DNA of 64,000 nucleotides from CAYMPH01 sp964529415 (GCA_964529415.1 CAZGWD010000019.1:1-64000); one strand, 5' to 3'. Shown: positions 44,490-53,739, counted from the first letter of the stretch. Program-made: numbers and translations. The notes: generated by a model not told the origin, from the sequence alone.

Positions 44490-45206
44490 ATGAAAAAACT
44501 AATACTATTTATTACAATATTCATTATTTCCTGTTCCCCTAAATATGGAATAGAAAGAATTATTTCACCAGTTGAAAGAATTGACGTTTCAGTTGTAAAT
44601 GAATCCGCGCTTATAAGAACGCAATACGGAGATTTTTATCTGGAGTATATGGATTCAAAAAAATGGGAATCTGTTTTAAAGTTCAGCAATTACTCCAGCG
44701 GAAAATTCAGCTACAGGATTCCGCACTTCAGTTCATTTTTCATTACCATAAAAAATGCTTTTACCAAACCCATTAAAATTACAGATATTGTTTTACTGGC
44801 AGAAGGAAATACATATCAACGCTTAAATACGCACGATTTAAACAAAGAATATGGAACAGAACAATACAGGAATTTTAATTTTTTGGAAATGAACACACCA
44901 AGACGTCTTCTGCCTGTATCACTTGAAATTGATGTAACATCACCGTCAGCAACAAAAATAAATTTTGATAAAGATACTGTATCATTTTCCCCTGATTATA
45001 TTGCACCTGATGATACAATAATATTTTTTGCTTTTTTCAAAGCAGCATCATCTGATGGTGAAAAATTTAAAATAAAAATCGATCTGGATGCAGGGGGGAT
45101 GAAAAAAGTTATTGATTTTGATTTCGTTAAATCTGAATATAGGACAGAAGGAAAGTATTTCAGAAACAAAGGAAAGATGAATGAAAATAGACAGACAGAC
45201 TATTGA
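44490..45206 (+). CDS. Predicted lipoprotein, unknown function
   Basis: The 238-aa protein has a short signal peptide with a lipobox (IISC, C15). The remainder is beta-rich, with a hydrophilic domain (SGKFSYRIPHFSSFFITIKNAFTKPIKITDIV) resembling FN3/Ig-like secreted domains, but no family is recognised. I place the start at 44490 since the longer frame from 44433 would put charged residues before the signal peptide; neither start has a good ribosome site. Its 3' end overlaps gatC by 26 bases. Confidence 0.65.
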   Translation: MKKLILFITIFIISCSPKYGIERIISPVERIDVSVVNESALIRTQYGDFYLEYMDSKKWESVLKFSNYSSGKFSYRIPHFSSFFITIKNAFTKPIKITDIVLLAEGNTYQRLNTHDLNKEYGTEQYRNFNFLEMNTPRRLLPVSLEIDVTSPSATKINFDKDTVSFSPDYIAPDDTIIFFAFFKAASSDGEKFKIKIDLDAGGMKKVIDFDFVKSEYRTEGKYFRNKGKMNENRQTDY

Positions 45207-45471
45207 AAAGGTTTCAAAACTTGCAAGGCTCGAGCTTTCAGAACCTGAAAAGGATGAGTTTTCAAAACAGTTATCCGACATCATAACTTATGTTGAAAAA
45301 ATAAATGAATTAGATACGGCAAATGTTGAAACTGCTGATCATGTTGTTGATCTTGGAAATGTTTTCAGGCAGGACACGGTATTAACATCGATCGATAAAA
45401 GTGAAGTTGAAAAAATCGCACCCGATTTTCAGAATAATCACTTTATCGTACCTCGAATTCTCGAAGGCTGA
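45181..45471 (+). CDS. gatC: Asp/Glu-tRNA amidotransferase subunit C
   Basis: The 96-aa GatC has the family pattern (TIEKVSKLARLELSEPEKDEFSKQL, ITYVEKINELDT, then VFRQDTV and the terminal FIVPRILEG). It stabilises GatA/GatB in the amidation of Glu-tRNA-Gln and Asp-tRNA-Asn. gatA and gatB are not adjacent, which is common. AAGGAAAG lies before the ATG, within the preceding gene. The ThpR gene begins one base past its stop codon. Confidence 0.95.
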   Translation: MKIDRQTIEKVSKLARLELSEPEKDEFSKQLSDIITYVEKINELDTANVETADHVVDLGNVFRQDTVLTSIDKSEVEKIAPDFQNNHFIVPRILEG

Positions 45472-45472
45472 T

Positions 45473-46036
45473 ATGAGCAGACTTTTCATAGCTCTGCCTC
45501 TTGATCTCACTGCAAGGGAATGCCTGATTGAAACTGCAGATTTTCTTAAAGCATATTCTGATTATATAAAAATTGTTCCGCCTGAAAATTTTCATATAAC
45601 AATGAAATTCTTAGGCGAATTAAATGATAAAACTGCAGCAATGATCGCATCCTCATTTGCAAAAATAAGATTAAATGAAAACGAAATCCCTTTTTCAATA
45701 AAAGGGCTCGGGATGTTCAGGAATGATTCCGGAGGAGTTATCTGGGCCGGAATAGAATCTGATATGAAATTGCTTAAAAATATTCAACGCGTGATTGAAG
45801 CTTTCACAAAATCATTCGGCTTTGAAAAGGAAAATCGGAATTTTGTTCCTCATATATCATTAGGCAGACTAAAAACTGGAGCAAAACTTCCGGAAGAAAT
45901 TATTTCTTATTTAAAAGAAAACAGCAATACTTTTTATGCAGATGGAATATTCAATAGAGCTGTATTATATGAATCAAAACTTCAGCCGGCAGGTGCTGTG
46001 TATAAAGAAATTTCCAGCATACATTTAAACAAGTGA
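45473..46036 (+). CDS. thpR: RNA 2',3'-cyclic phosphodiesterase (ThpR/LigT)
   Basis: The 187-aa 2H phosphoesterase opens or ligates 2',3'-cyclic/2'-5' RNA ends. Both HxT/S motifs are present: HIT at residues 41-43 and HIS at 127-129, plus the SRLFIAL start typical of the family. The start is at 45473, with AAGG seven bases upstream. It follows gatC directly and is followed by pyrK. Confidence 0.93.
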   Translation: MSRLFIALPLDLTARECLIETADFLKAYSDYIKIVPPENFHITMKFLGELNDKTAAMIASSFAKIRLNENEIPFSIKGLGMFRNDSGGVIWAGIESDMKLLKNIQRVIEAFTKSFGFEKENRNFVPHISLGRLKTGAKLPEEIISYLKENSNTFYADGIFNRAVLYESKLQPAGAVYKEISSIHLNK

Positions 46037-46044
46037 AAATAAAT

Positions 46045-46803
46045 ATGATTGAAAACAAAATTTCCGCATTAATGAAAAAACCTGATTGTGTTGCAAAAGA
46101 TCACTACCTTTTGAAAATAAAAATGTCCGGAACTGTTCCTCTGCCGGGGCAATTTTTAAATATCAGGATAGGATCAGGAACTGATCCCCTGCTTCGCAGG
46201 CCTTTTTCAATTTACAACTACAGTAATGGCATTACAGATATAGTAATAAGAGTCGTTGGCAGGGGAACTGATATTTTAAAAGATTATGAACCGGGAGATA
46301 TTGATGTTCTGGGGCCACTCGGCAAAGGATTCACACTTGAAAACAACAGCGAAGTACTGCTTGTTGGCGGCGGAGTGGGCACAGCACCTTTATATTTTCT
46401 CGCGAAGGAACTTAAAAACAGAAATTGCAAAGTAACTCTTATATACGGAGCATCGACCAGAGATTTTATTTACTGTGAGGAAGCATACAGCTCTGCATCT
46501 GATAAAATTATTTTTTCAACTGATGACGGCACCTATGGAGAAAAAGGTACAGCAGCAGATGCAATGAAAAAAATATTAATGAAAACTGAATTTAAAAGAA
46601 TATATACATGCGGTCCTGAAAAAATGATGGAAAGCATATATTCCATCGGTATTGATCACGCTCCAGTTGAAGTATCAATGGAAAATTATTTCGGATGCGG
46701 CATTGGAGTCTGCGCAGGCTGCACTGTAATGACTAAAGACGGGTATAAGCGCGCCTGCATAGACGGCCCTGTTTTCAACGGATCTGATATTTTTTTTAAA
46801 TAA
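46045..46803 (+). CDS. pyrK: Dihydroorotate dehydrogenase electron transfer subunit
   Basis: The protein (about 252 aa) carries FAD, NAD and a [2Fe-2S] cluster. RRPFSIY binds FAD near residue 53, GGGVGTAPLY binds the nucleotide, and GCGIGVCAGCTV plus a later Cys (RACIDG) hold the cluster. PyrK passes electrons between NAD and class 1B PyrD in pyrimidine synthesis. No pyrD lies next to it here. I prefer ATG at 46045; a GTG at 46033 is possible. It follows thpR closely. Confidence 0.92.
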   Translation: MIENKISALMKKPDCVAKDHYLLKIKMSGTVPLPGQFLNIRIGSGTDPLLRRPFSIYNYSNGITDIVIRVVGRGTDILKDYEPGDIDVLGPLGKGFTLENNSEVLLVGGGVGTAPLYFLAKELKNRNCKVTLIYGASTRDFIYCEEAYSSASDKIIFSTDDGTYGEKGTAADAMKKILMKTEFKRIYTCGPEKMMESIYSIGIDHAPVEVSMENYFGCGIGVCAGCTVMTKDGYKRACIDGPVFNGSDIFFK

Positions 46804-46824
46804 ATTTTCCTGATGGTTAATTGA

Positions 46825-47592
46825 ATGAATAGAAAAATATTCGTAAGTAAATTGAATAAGAAATTCTCGTTGAGACTTCATATGACTCTCATCTTATTCG
46901 CCACTGCAATGGCAGGCGCAACTGCATCCAAAGTAATGCTTATTATCGGAATTAATAATCCTGCAATTCGCTATCCTCTTACAGTTCTTTTCGCATATCT
47001 GGTATTTTTTATAGCTGTAAAAATCTGGCTTAAAATTATTATCGGCAGCGCTCTCATACAATCATCTTCATCAAATTCAGATTTTGACATCCCTTCAGAT
47101 CTTTCCCTGCCTGGAAATATTTCTTCTCCAGCAGATACTTTTTCAGGCGGAGGAGGATCATTTTCAGGTGCTGGCGCGTCCGGATCTTTCGATGGACCTG
47201 CTTCAAGCCCTTCTTCTGGAGGATCCGGTTCATCATTTTCCTTTGACTTTGATGCAGATGGAGAGGGAATTGCAGTTATTCTTCTTTTAATATTATTAGG
47301 TCTATTACTCGCAGCTGTTCTCGGCGCCGGAGTTTATCTTGTTTATAATGCGCCTGCAATTTTATCTGAAGTGGCATTTGATTCTTTTCTTGCAATCACT
47401 CTAACGCGAAAAGCCAAATCAATTGAAGACGACGACTGGATAGGAAGCGTTTTGAAAGGCACCTGGAAGCAGTTTGCTGCAATATTCGCTTTTACAACTT
47501 TAACAGGAGTTGCAATTCATGTTTTCTATCCTGGTGTCACTAAACTTTCAGAACTTTTTAAAATCATTATGGACAGCGGTATTCTAAACTAA
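46825..47592 (+). CDS. Membrane protein with Gly/Ser-rich loop
   Basis: The 255-aa protein has two N-terminal membrane helices (about residues 18-38 and 46-72), a low-complexity Ser/Gly/Phe-rich hydrophilic segment (about 78-140), then two more helices (about 145-165 and 210-235). Layout and the terminal SVLKGTWKQF segment recall an uncharacterised family found in several proteobacteria. Function unknown. It is 21 bases downstream of pyrK. Confidence 0.7.
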   Translation: MNRKIFVSKLNKKFSLRLHMTLILFATAMAGATASKVMLIIGINNPAIRYPLTVLFAYLVFFIAVKIWLKIIIGSALIQSSSSNSDFDIPSDLSLPGNISSPADTFSGGGGSFSGAGASGSFDGPASSPSSGGSGSSFSFDFDADGEGIAVILLLILLGLLLAAVLGAGVYLVYNAPAILSEVAFDSFLAITLTRKAKSIEDDDWIGSVLKGTWKQFAAIFAFTTLTGVAIHVFYPGVTKLSELFKIIMDSGILN

Positions 47593-47679
47593 CAGTATTT
47601 CTTTATTTGATTGACAAATATACTTTTATATATTTATTCATATATAATCTTTTTCATCCCAGTTACAGGACAAAATTAT

Positions 47680-48624
47680 ATGAAAATTATGATAATAAAC
47701 AGCAACAGTTCACTGAAAAAAGCTGTTGCCCAATCCATTCCTGAAATTAAACAGATTTTCGAGTGTCACTCTTTTGATTCCGCTATAGATGAAATAAAGG
47801 AAAAACATTCTCAGATAAATATTCTAAACTGGACTAAAACAGATTACGATGCGCCTGGACTGATAAGTAAACTGAAAAGGATAAGGCTCCAGCATCCGAT
47901 TTATATACTAACTATAATTGAACGCGAAGACCAGAAATTTATTCACGGATTAATGGACGCAGGATGCGATGATTTTCTATTTAAGCCTTTCAGCAAGGAA
48001 GAGCTCGCAGCAAGAATAAAAATAGCTGAAAAAAATATTAAAGCAGAATTAAATTTTTCAAGAGCAAGCAGAAAGCTCATTAAATATGCGAAAGAAGATC
48101 CATTGACAGGACTTCTGAACAGAAGAGCTCTTCTTGATGAAATGATTAAAGAAATGGGAAGATCCTCGCGGGATAAAAAATTCTTATCCGCTGTAATGGT
48201 ATCAATTTCAAATTTCAGGGAACTTATTGAAGAACACGGAAACATGTCAGGAGACATGATCCTGTTTGAATACGCACTTAGATTAAAATCATCCTGCAGG
48301 CCTTATGACAAGCTTGGAAGATACGGCATTTCAACTTTTATGATTCTTCTTCCGGACGCGGGAAGCTCAAATGCATCAGCAGTGGCGCAAAGGGTTCTGG
48401 ATGCTGTTTCAAAAGAACATTTTGAATCAAACGGTATAAAATTCAAGATTAACACTTCAATTGGAATTTCCGAGCTTAATCCCGAGGATGCACCCAAAAC
48501 AAAAGATGTTACAGATAATTTAATGAATGATCTTCTGATTGATTCTTTAATACGCAGAACTGAAAAAGCAATGTCTGAAGCAGAGAGAAAAGGACCGAAT
48601 TCAATAGAAATAATTCAGTTCTAA
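47680..48624 (+). CDS. Degenerate REC-GGDEF protein
   Basis: The 314-aa protein has a receiver-like N-terminus and a diguanylate cyclase-like C-terminus (DPLTGLLNRRALLDE near residue 140). Both halves are degraded. The receiver lacks the acidic pair and the phospho-acceptor Asp (NSNS near residue 7, LNW at 49-51), although the Lys in FKPF remains. The GGDEF motif reads GISTF at residues 216-220. It should thus neither receive phosphate nor make c-di-GMP. It could be a scaffold or GTP/c-di-GMP sensor. The start at 47680 has AGGAC upstream. It is convergent with cheB. Confidence 0.82.
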   Translation: MKIMIINSNSSLKKAVAQSIPEIKQIFECHSFDSAIDEIKEKHSQINILNWTKTDYDAPGLISKLKRIRLQHPIYILTIIEREDQKFIHGLMDAGCDDFLFKPFSKEELAARIKIAEKNIKAELNFSRASRKLIKYAKEDPLTGLLNRRALLDEMIKEMGRSSRDKKFLSAVMVSISNFRELIEEHGNMSGDMILFEYALRLKSSCRPYDKLGRYGISTFMILLPDAGSSNASAVAQRVLDAVSKEHFESNGIKFKINTSIGISELNPEDAPKTKDVTDNLMNDLLIDSLIRRTEKAMSEAERKGPNSIEIIQF

Positions 48625-48633
48625 TTTTCCTTT

Positions 48634-49701
48634 TCATACTGATGCAAGCGAGTTTAGATAATCAGTTATCTCTTCAATATTCTTTACCATAGAAACAGCT
48701 CCGATATGAATCGCCTCTCTCGGCATTCCAAAAACTACTGAAGATTTTTCATCCTGTGCTATTGTGCATGCACCGCAGTTTTTCAGCTCAAGCATTCCCT
48801 TTGAACCGTCATTTCCCATGCCTGTTAAAATAACAGCGCAGCTTTTCTCCCCTGCACATTCTGAAACAGATTTAAATAGAACATCAACAGACGGCTTAAA
48901 CCTGTTTACGGGATCACTATCAGATAAATTTATCCTGTATCCGTTCATTGCCTTAACAATTTCAAGATGCCTGCCAGCAGGTGCAACATAAGCGCATCCT
49001 CTTAAAACCTGATCTTCCTGTTCTGCTTCCTTAACAAAAATTTTTGATAGAGAATTCAGTCTTTCTGCAAAAGGCCTTGTAAAACCTTCGGGCATATGCT
49101 GAACAATTAATATAGGAGGAAGATTATCTGAAAGATTTTTCATTATATCCGTTATAACGATAGTACCTCCAGTGGAAGATCCAATTGCAATAACAAATTC
49201 CGAATCTTTTTTACTTACCTGCCTTTTTTTGTCCTGTAACTGATCAGATATAAACATATCTGTTATGTTTTTTGCTTTTTCAGGAGTTGTTTTGTTCACT
49301 TTAACCTGGCTTGCAAAAATCACCTTTTTTATGAGTTCTCTTGAAAAATTACCTGTTGAGGATGGATCATCCGAAGAAGGTTTAAGTAAAAAATCAACAG
49401 CTCCAAGTTCAAGTGCTTTAAGAGTTTCATTTGTTCCGTGATCAGTCAGTGAACTTACCATTATAACAGGCTTCGGATTTGAAATCATTAACTTCGATAG
49501 AAATGTGAGTCCATCCATCCGCGGCATTTCAATATCAAGTGTGATTACATCGGGGTTAAGACTTAAAATTTTCTGCACAGCAAATATCGGATCCATTGCT
49601 GTTGCTATAACTTCTATTTTCGGTGAAGCAGAGAGAGATTCTCTAATAAGAGATCTCATTGAAGCTGAATCATCTATAATAAGAACCTTGATTTTTTCCA
49701 T
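48634..49701 (-). CDS. cheB: Chemotaxis protein-glutamate methylesterase CheB
   Basis: The 355-aa two-domain protein has a receiver with D56 in LDIEMPRMDG, and a methylesterase with GSSTGG (catalytic Ser about 175-176), VQHMPEGFT (H202) and TGMGNDG (catalytic Asp). The triad is complete. CheB removes methyl groups from chemoreceptors, or deamidates them. No cheR, cheA or receptor gene is nearby, so it belongs to a dispersed chemotaxis set. Its ATG lies 10 bases after the argB stop, so the pair are probably co-transcribed. Confidence 0.95.
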   Translation of the reverse strand: MEKIKVLIIDDSASMRSLIRESLSASPKIEVIATAMDPIFAVQKILSLNPDVITLDIEMPRMDGLTFLSKLMISNPKPVIMVSSLTDHGTNETLKALELGAVDFLLKPSSDDPSSTGNFSRELIKKVIFASQVKVNKTTPEKAKNITDMFISDQLQDKKRQVSKKDSEFVIAIGSSTGGTIVITDIMKNLSDNLPPILIVQHMPEGFTRPFAERLNSLSKIFVKEAEQEDQVLRGCAYVAPAGRHLEIVKAMNGYRINLSDSDPVNRFKPSVDVLFKSVSECAGEKSCAVILTGMGNDGSKGMLELKNCGACTIAQDEKSSVVFGMPREAIHIGAVSMVKNIEEITDYLNSLASV

Positions 49702-49710
49702 TTTAAAAAA

Positions 49711-50571
49711 TCAATTCACTATTTCCGTGCCTATACCGGCATTTGTAAATATTTCAAGAATTACAGCATGTTCAACTCTTCCATCTATAATGTGCGTTTT
49801 CCCGACTCCTCCTGCAAGAGCTTCAACACAGCAGTTTACCTTTGGAATCATTCCGCCTGTTATACTTCCATTTTTAATCATTCTTTCTACTTCATTTTTT
49901 TTCATTGTTGATATGAGAGCGTCTTTTATCATAACTCCCTGAATGTCAGTAAGCAGAATCAGCTTTTCTGCTTTTAAAGCTTCAGCAATTTTACCTGCTG
50001 CAATATCTGCATTAATATTGTATGTAATACCTTCCTCATCTGATCCGATCGGAGCAATAACCGGTATGAATCTGTCTTTATCAAGCGCATCCAGAATTTC
50101 AGGATACACATTTTTAATTGTTCCAACCTGGCCTATATCAATATCCTCTCCGCCTTCGGAATGAAAAATTTTAACTGCTGTAAAAAGACCGCCATCCTTG
50201 CCTGAAAGCCCTACAGCTTTGCCACCCACCATATTAATATTCTGTACTATTTCCTTGTTTACCTTGCCTGTAAGAACCATCTCAACAATATCCATGGTTT
50301 CATTGTCAGTAACGCGCATGCCTGCAACGAACTCGCTTTTCTTGCCTATCTGTTTCAGTAAATCCCCGATCTGAGGTCCGCCTCCGTGGACAATTACAGG
50401 ATTGATTCCAACAAGTTTCATGAGAACCATATCCATTGCAAAAGATTTTCTTAGATCTTCATCAGACATGGCGTGCCCGCCGTATTTTATCACCATGGTT
50501 TTACCGTAAAAATCTCGAATATACGGAAATGATTCCATCAGGGTTTGTGCTTTTTCAATAAACTTTTTCAT
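49711..50571 (-). CDS. argB: Acetylglutamate kinase
   Basis: The 286-aa amino-acid kinase phosphorylates N-acetyl-L-glutamate in arginine synthesis. KYGGHAM near the N-terminus, VHGGGPQIG, GKVNKEIV, and GGMIPKVNCCVEAL near the end are all classic. An N-terminal extension typical of the arginine-sensitive hexameric form is present (about residues 1-22). No other arginine genes are in the window. It lies upstream of cheB on the same strand. Confidence 0.97.
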   Translation of the reverse strand: MKKFIEKAQTLMESFPYIRDFYGKTMVIKYGGHAMSDEDLRKSFAMDMVLMKLVGINPVIVHGGGPQIGDLLKQIGKKSEFVAGMRVTDNETMDIVEMVLTGKVNKEIVQNINMVGGKAVGLSGKDGGLFTAVKIFHSEGGEDIDIGQVGTIKNVYPEILDALDKDRFIPVIAPIGSDEEGITYNINADIAAGKIAEALKAEKLILLTDIQGVMIKDALISTMKKNEVERMIKNGSITGGMIPKVNCCVEALAGGVGKTHIIDGRVEHAVILEIFTNAGIGTEIVN

Positions 50572-50679
50572 ATCATCATATCTCTTTTATGGGAACCTCA
50601 AAAAATTATTCCTTTTGAATCATATAAAAAAACTAATTTTACTTATTCAGTGAACCCAAGGGAATGTCAACAAAATGAT

Positions 50680-51204
50680 TTATTGTGATTCCCTTATTTT
50701 TTCAGTAATTTCTTTTACGCACTTTTTTGAAAAACTCACTGCAAAGTCATAAAACTTTTTTTCTCCGGTAAAATCAAATGAAATATCAAAAAAAATTTTC
50801 TTTTCAAGTGAATATAATCTCAAGCTGCATTTGTAAGTCTGCCCTGCAGTTATGTAATTTGCTGTTTTTCCCATTGGAAAAATTTTCCCGAACACAGCAT
50901 ACTGCGCGTTGTATTTCTCCGTAAGATAAATTGCAGTTTTTTCATTAAAATATCTTATGTTTTTTAACGGTGCGTTTTCACCATACACAGCAGATTCAAG
51001 TTCCATAACAGAAACAATGTCATTCCCTGATTTAACAAATTCTCTCATTAGCTCTTCCCGAAGCAGCCTGTCTTCAAGATCATTTATCTGTTTAGAAAGA
51101 AATCCAAGAACAAGAAATTTATTTTTAGCAGCAGTTTGGGAATAAAGCAATGGAGATAGTAAAAATATAAAAGATAAGGTTATTGTAAAAACTTTACTTT
51201 TCAA
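50680..51204 (-). CDS. Secreted CsgG/FlgO-like protein
   Basis: The 174-aa protein has a signal peptide (residues 1-22, cleaved after LYS). A compact domain of the FlgO/TolB-N type follows (FLVLGFLSKQINDLEDRLLREELMREF, then NAQYAVFGKIF). It is the third protein of this fold in the window, with those at 12708 and 36961, and the smallest. Function unknown. Its 3' end contains one arm of an imperfect hairpin (50658-50695). It lies 108 bases upstream of argB on the same strand. Confidence 0.6.
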   Translation of the reverse strand: MKSKVFTITLSFIFLLSPLLYSQTAAKNKFLVLGFLSKQINDLEDRLLREELMREFVKSGNDIVSVMELESAVYGENAPLKNIRYFNEKTAIYLTEKYNAQYAVFGKIFPMGKTANYITAGQTYKCSLRLYSLEKKIFFDISFDFTGEKKFYDFAVSFSKKCVKEITEKIRESQ

Positions 51205-51359
51205 AATGATTGATCCTTTTTTAAATACTCTTATTTTTAGTTAATTGGCTATACACATCAACCAATTTTGAAAATTTTTTTAATATAGAAATTGAAGATT
51301 TTTACATTTGATTTGTCAATAAATTTACTTCCGCCTTGTTTTATAATTTTCAATTCTCA

Positions 51360-51420
51360 CCTGTATATTTTTGCAAAAAAAAAATTAAATTTCTGCCTGT
51401 TATTCGTATTAATATACAGG
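51360..51420. repeat. 10-bp inverted repeat just upstream of the Rpn gene
   Basis: CCTGTATATT (51360-51369) and AATATACAGG (51411-51420) are perfectly complementary, separated by 41 bases that include a run of ten A. The right arm overlaps the ribosome site (AGGGG) of the gene at 51428, so pairing in mRNA could limit its translation. Confidence 0.5.
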
Positions 51421-51427
51421 GGATAAA

Positions 51428-52309
51428 ATGACAAAAAAACATAATGCACATGATTCAGGATATAAGAAACTTTTTTCTAATCATGAACTGGTTAGACAGC
51501 TTCTAACCAGCTTTGTTAATGAAGAATGGATAAACTGCATTGAATACAGCTCGCTTGAAAGGATAGATAAAAGTTTTATCTCCGATGAATTTGCTGAGAG
51601 GGAATCCGACTTAATCTACAAAGCAAAATTTAAAAATCAGGATATTTATATTTTTATACTTCTTGAGTTTCAGTCTACAGTAGACAGATTTATGTCACTG
51701 CGGATGCTTCGCTACGTCATAGAATTATATGAAGATCTTGTAAAAAATCATAAACTTAAAACTCTGCCTGCGATTTTTCCAATAATGCTTTATAATGGTG
51801 AAAATAAGTGGACAGCTTCAGAAGAATTATATACCTTGATAGAGAATTCAATTCCTGAAAAGTATATACCAAAGTTCAGATATTTTAAAATTGCTGAGAA
51901 TGAATTCAGCAAAGATTTTCTGAAAAGCCTGAAGAATTCTGTTGCAGCTTTGTTTTATACAGAAAACCTTTCAGAGGAAGAACTGCAAAAAGAGATTGAA
52001 ATAATAATTGAACTTTTAAAAAAAGAAAGGCCTGATGAAGTTAAACTTTTTATAAACTGGTTTAAATATATTTTTCAGGACAGAAAAAAACTCGTTAAAG
52101 AAGTCCAGGAAATAGTAGAGGTAAAAACGATGTTAAGCACAACAGTTAAAAAATATGGGGAAAAGCTTATATTGCAGGGAAAACTTGAAGGTATTGATGA
52201 GGGAATAAAAAAAACTGCCAGAGCTATGTTAAACAAAAAAATGCCGGTAAATGAAATTTCTGAAATTACAGGACTATCTATTAAAGAAATAGAAAAACTT
52301 GTAAAATAA
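51428..52309 (+). CDS. Rpn-family (PD-(D/E)XK) recombination-promoting nuclease
   Basis: The 293-aa protein starts with the Rpn/transposase_31 pattern (HDSGYKKLFSNHELVRQLLTSFV). It has the nuclease core ESDLIYKAKF and FILLEFQS (Asp, then Glu-x-Gln), and a C-terminal coiled region ending in a helix-turn-helix-like repeat (EISEITGLSIKEIEKL). Rpn proteins are DNA endonucleases linked to recombination or phage defence. It stands alone with its own AGGGG site. An upstream inverted repeat may limit translation. Confidence 0.9.
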   Translation: MTKKHNAHDSGYKKLFSNHELVRQLLTSFVNEEWINCIEYSSLERIDKSFISDEFAERESDLIYKAKFKNQDIYIFILLEFQSTVDRFMSLRMLRYVIELYEDLVKNHKLKTLPAIFPIMLYNGENKWTASEELYTLIENSIPEKYIPKFRYFKIAENEFSKDFLKSLKNSVAALFYTENLSEEELQKEIEIIIELLKKERPDEVKLFINWFKYIFQDRKKLVKEVQEIVEVKTMLSTTVKKYGEKLILQGKLEGIDEGIKKTARAMLNKKMPVNEISEITGLSIKEIEKLVK

Positions 52310-52335
52310 TTTTTTAAAGATTAATAGATACCAAA

Positions 52336-53709
52336 CTAAATAAAAACTTCTTTTTTATCCGGCAGAACCAGACCTGAATCTATATCCTCAGCTTCAACTG
52401 CAGTGTCTGCAGTCAGTTCAATTACCTGAACTGTATCCGGAATTTTCACTCCCTTTGATATCAGCCACTTCCTGTAAAGATTATTCATAAGCATCTGGGA
52501 TGAATGAACTGAATCTTCACCTGTTGCATTTTTTACAGGAGCAAACTCATCTTCACGGTTTGTTTCGAATATGTTATTTTTATCTGTAAGAGGAAGAGCG
52601 TCGAATACAAATTTTTCAAATTTCAAACCATCTATTTCTTTATTTCCATCTGCAGTGTATGAAGAAATTTTCTTTTTTGCAGTATGAAACGGAAGAGCAA
52701 TTTCGCCGCCGGAAGTAATTTTCTCTATAAATTCTGTGCTGAAAAGATGTATTGCTATGCTGCCTGAAATAAATTTCAGCTTCCCGTTTTCATCAGTTAG
52801 TTCAGCTTTTTCTTTTGGAAGATCCGAGTATTCAATAACTCCAAGTCTTTTGTCCGGATATTCAATAAATACGCCGACCTTTTCTGCAGCAGAGGATTTT
52901 GCCAAAGATTTGCTCGATATTTCCGCTCCATTCAAAACATGAAATCCAATAAATACAGGATCTATTATTTTAACCAGAGGATTATCCACCTGAAAATATG
53001 AAATAGTTTCAATCCTGCGCTTTCTGATTTCATCAAGAGCGCCGGATTTTTTCAAAATAGTGAGACTTCCGCCATGGCCGTCGGGATTTTTAAACAGAGT
53101 GCATTTTGATGAAAGAATAAGTTTTCCATTAATATCGAGCGAAGGAATCATCTCCTGTGAAAAAATAAAAACATCTTTTTTATTTAAACCGAAGTATTTC
53201 ATCTCTTCAAAATATTCTGCAGTTTCTGTGTGATTGACATCAGATGTCATAACAAGCCACGGAATTGATGCATTATATTTCTTAGAATATTTTAAAATTT
53301 TTTCTCCATGAATCTGAAACAGAGTTTTATTTGACACAGGACCAACAGGGAATTTTCCTTTTGGGCCGCTATACCCAAGCCTTGAACCCTGGCCTCCTGC
53401 AACAATAAAAGCGCACACCTTATTATTTCTGATATGCTCAATTCCAGCTTTGCGCGCCTGGTCGTACAGTTTTAATTCCTTATCAGTTGAAGGCAGAGCA
53501 ATGTATGGTGCTGGTTTAAAATCAGTTCGAAGTGAAATTTCTTTCTGGGAGTAAATTTTTTTCAGCTGTTCAAAATCAATTGAACTTAATTCATTCAGGA
53601 GAATCTTTTTTTCTGAATCATTTAGATCATTCCAGAATTTAAAAACATGATCCTGATTGTAATCGTAGGTTTTTTTTATTGCAGATTCAAAGCCTGGAAA
53701 TGTAACCAT
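52336..53709 (-). CDS. UAP-type UDP-sugar pyrophosphorylase
   Basis: The 457-aa nucleotidyltransferase has the UDPGP signature VAGGQGSRLGYSGPKG (residues about 103-118), followed by VMTSDVNH, HGGSLTILKK, YFQVDNPLVK and FVFDALPL. This set is that of the eukaryotic-type UDP-N-acetylhexosamine pyrophosphorylases (UAP1/USP), not of bacterial GlmU or GalU. It should form UDP-HexNAc or UDP-hexose for envelope glycans. Sugar specificity cannot be read from sequence. It lies downstream of the 57-codon gene. Confidence 0.88.
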   Translation of the reverse strand: MVTFPGFESAIKKTYDYNQDHVFKFWNDLNDSEKKILLNELSSIDFEQLKKIYSQKEISLRTDFKPAPYIALPSTDKELKLYDQARKAGIEHIRNNKVCAFIVAGGQGSRLGYSGPKGKFPVGPVSNKTLFQIHGEKILKYSKKYNASIPWLVMTSDVNHTETAEYFEEMKYFGLNKKDVFIFSQEMIPSLDINGKLILSSKCTLFKNPDGHGGSLTILKKSGALDEIRKRRIETISYFQVDNPLVKIIDPVFIGFHVLNGAEISSKSLAKSSAAEKVGVFIEYPDKRLGVIEYSDLPKEKAELTDENGKLKFISGSIAIHLFSTEFIEKITSGGEIALPFHTAKKKISSYTADGNKEIDGLKFEKFVFDALPLTDKNNIFETNREDEFAPVKNATGEDSVHSSQMLMNNLYRKWLISKGVKIPDTVQVIELTADTAVEAEDIDSGLVLPDKKEVFI

Positions 53710-53739
53710 TAAAATACTCCGTGTTAAATCTTTTAAAAA

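Noticed and set aside
47611..47679. Extended N-terminus of the REC-GGDEF protein from the ATG at 47611
   Set aside because: The extra codons overlap an AT-rich promoter-like segment and lack a ribosome site; the receiver fold begins at 47680.
50658..50695. Hairpin AAGGGAAT/ATTCCCTT as terminator of the secreted protein gene
   Set aside because: One arm lies inside the coding end and no U-tract follows on the minus strand.
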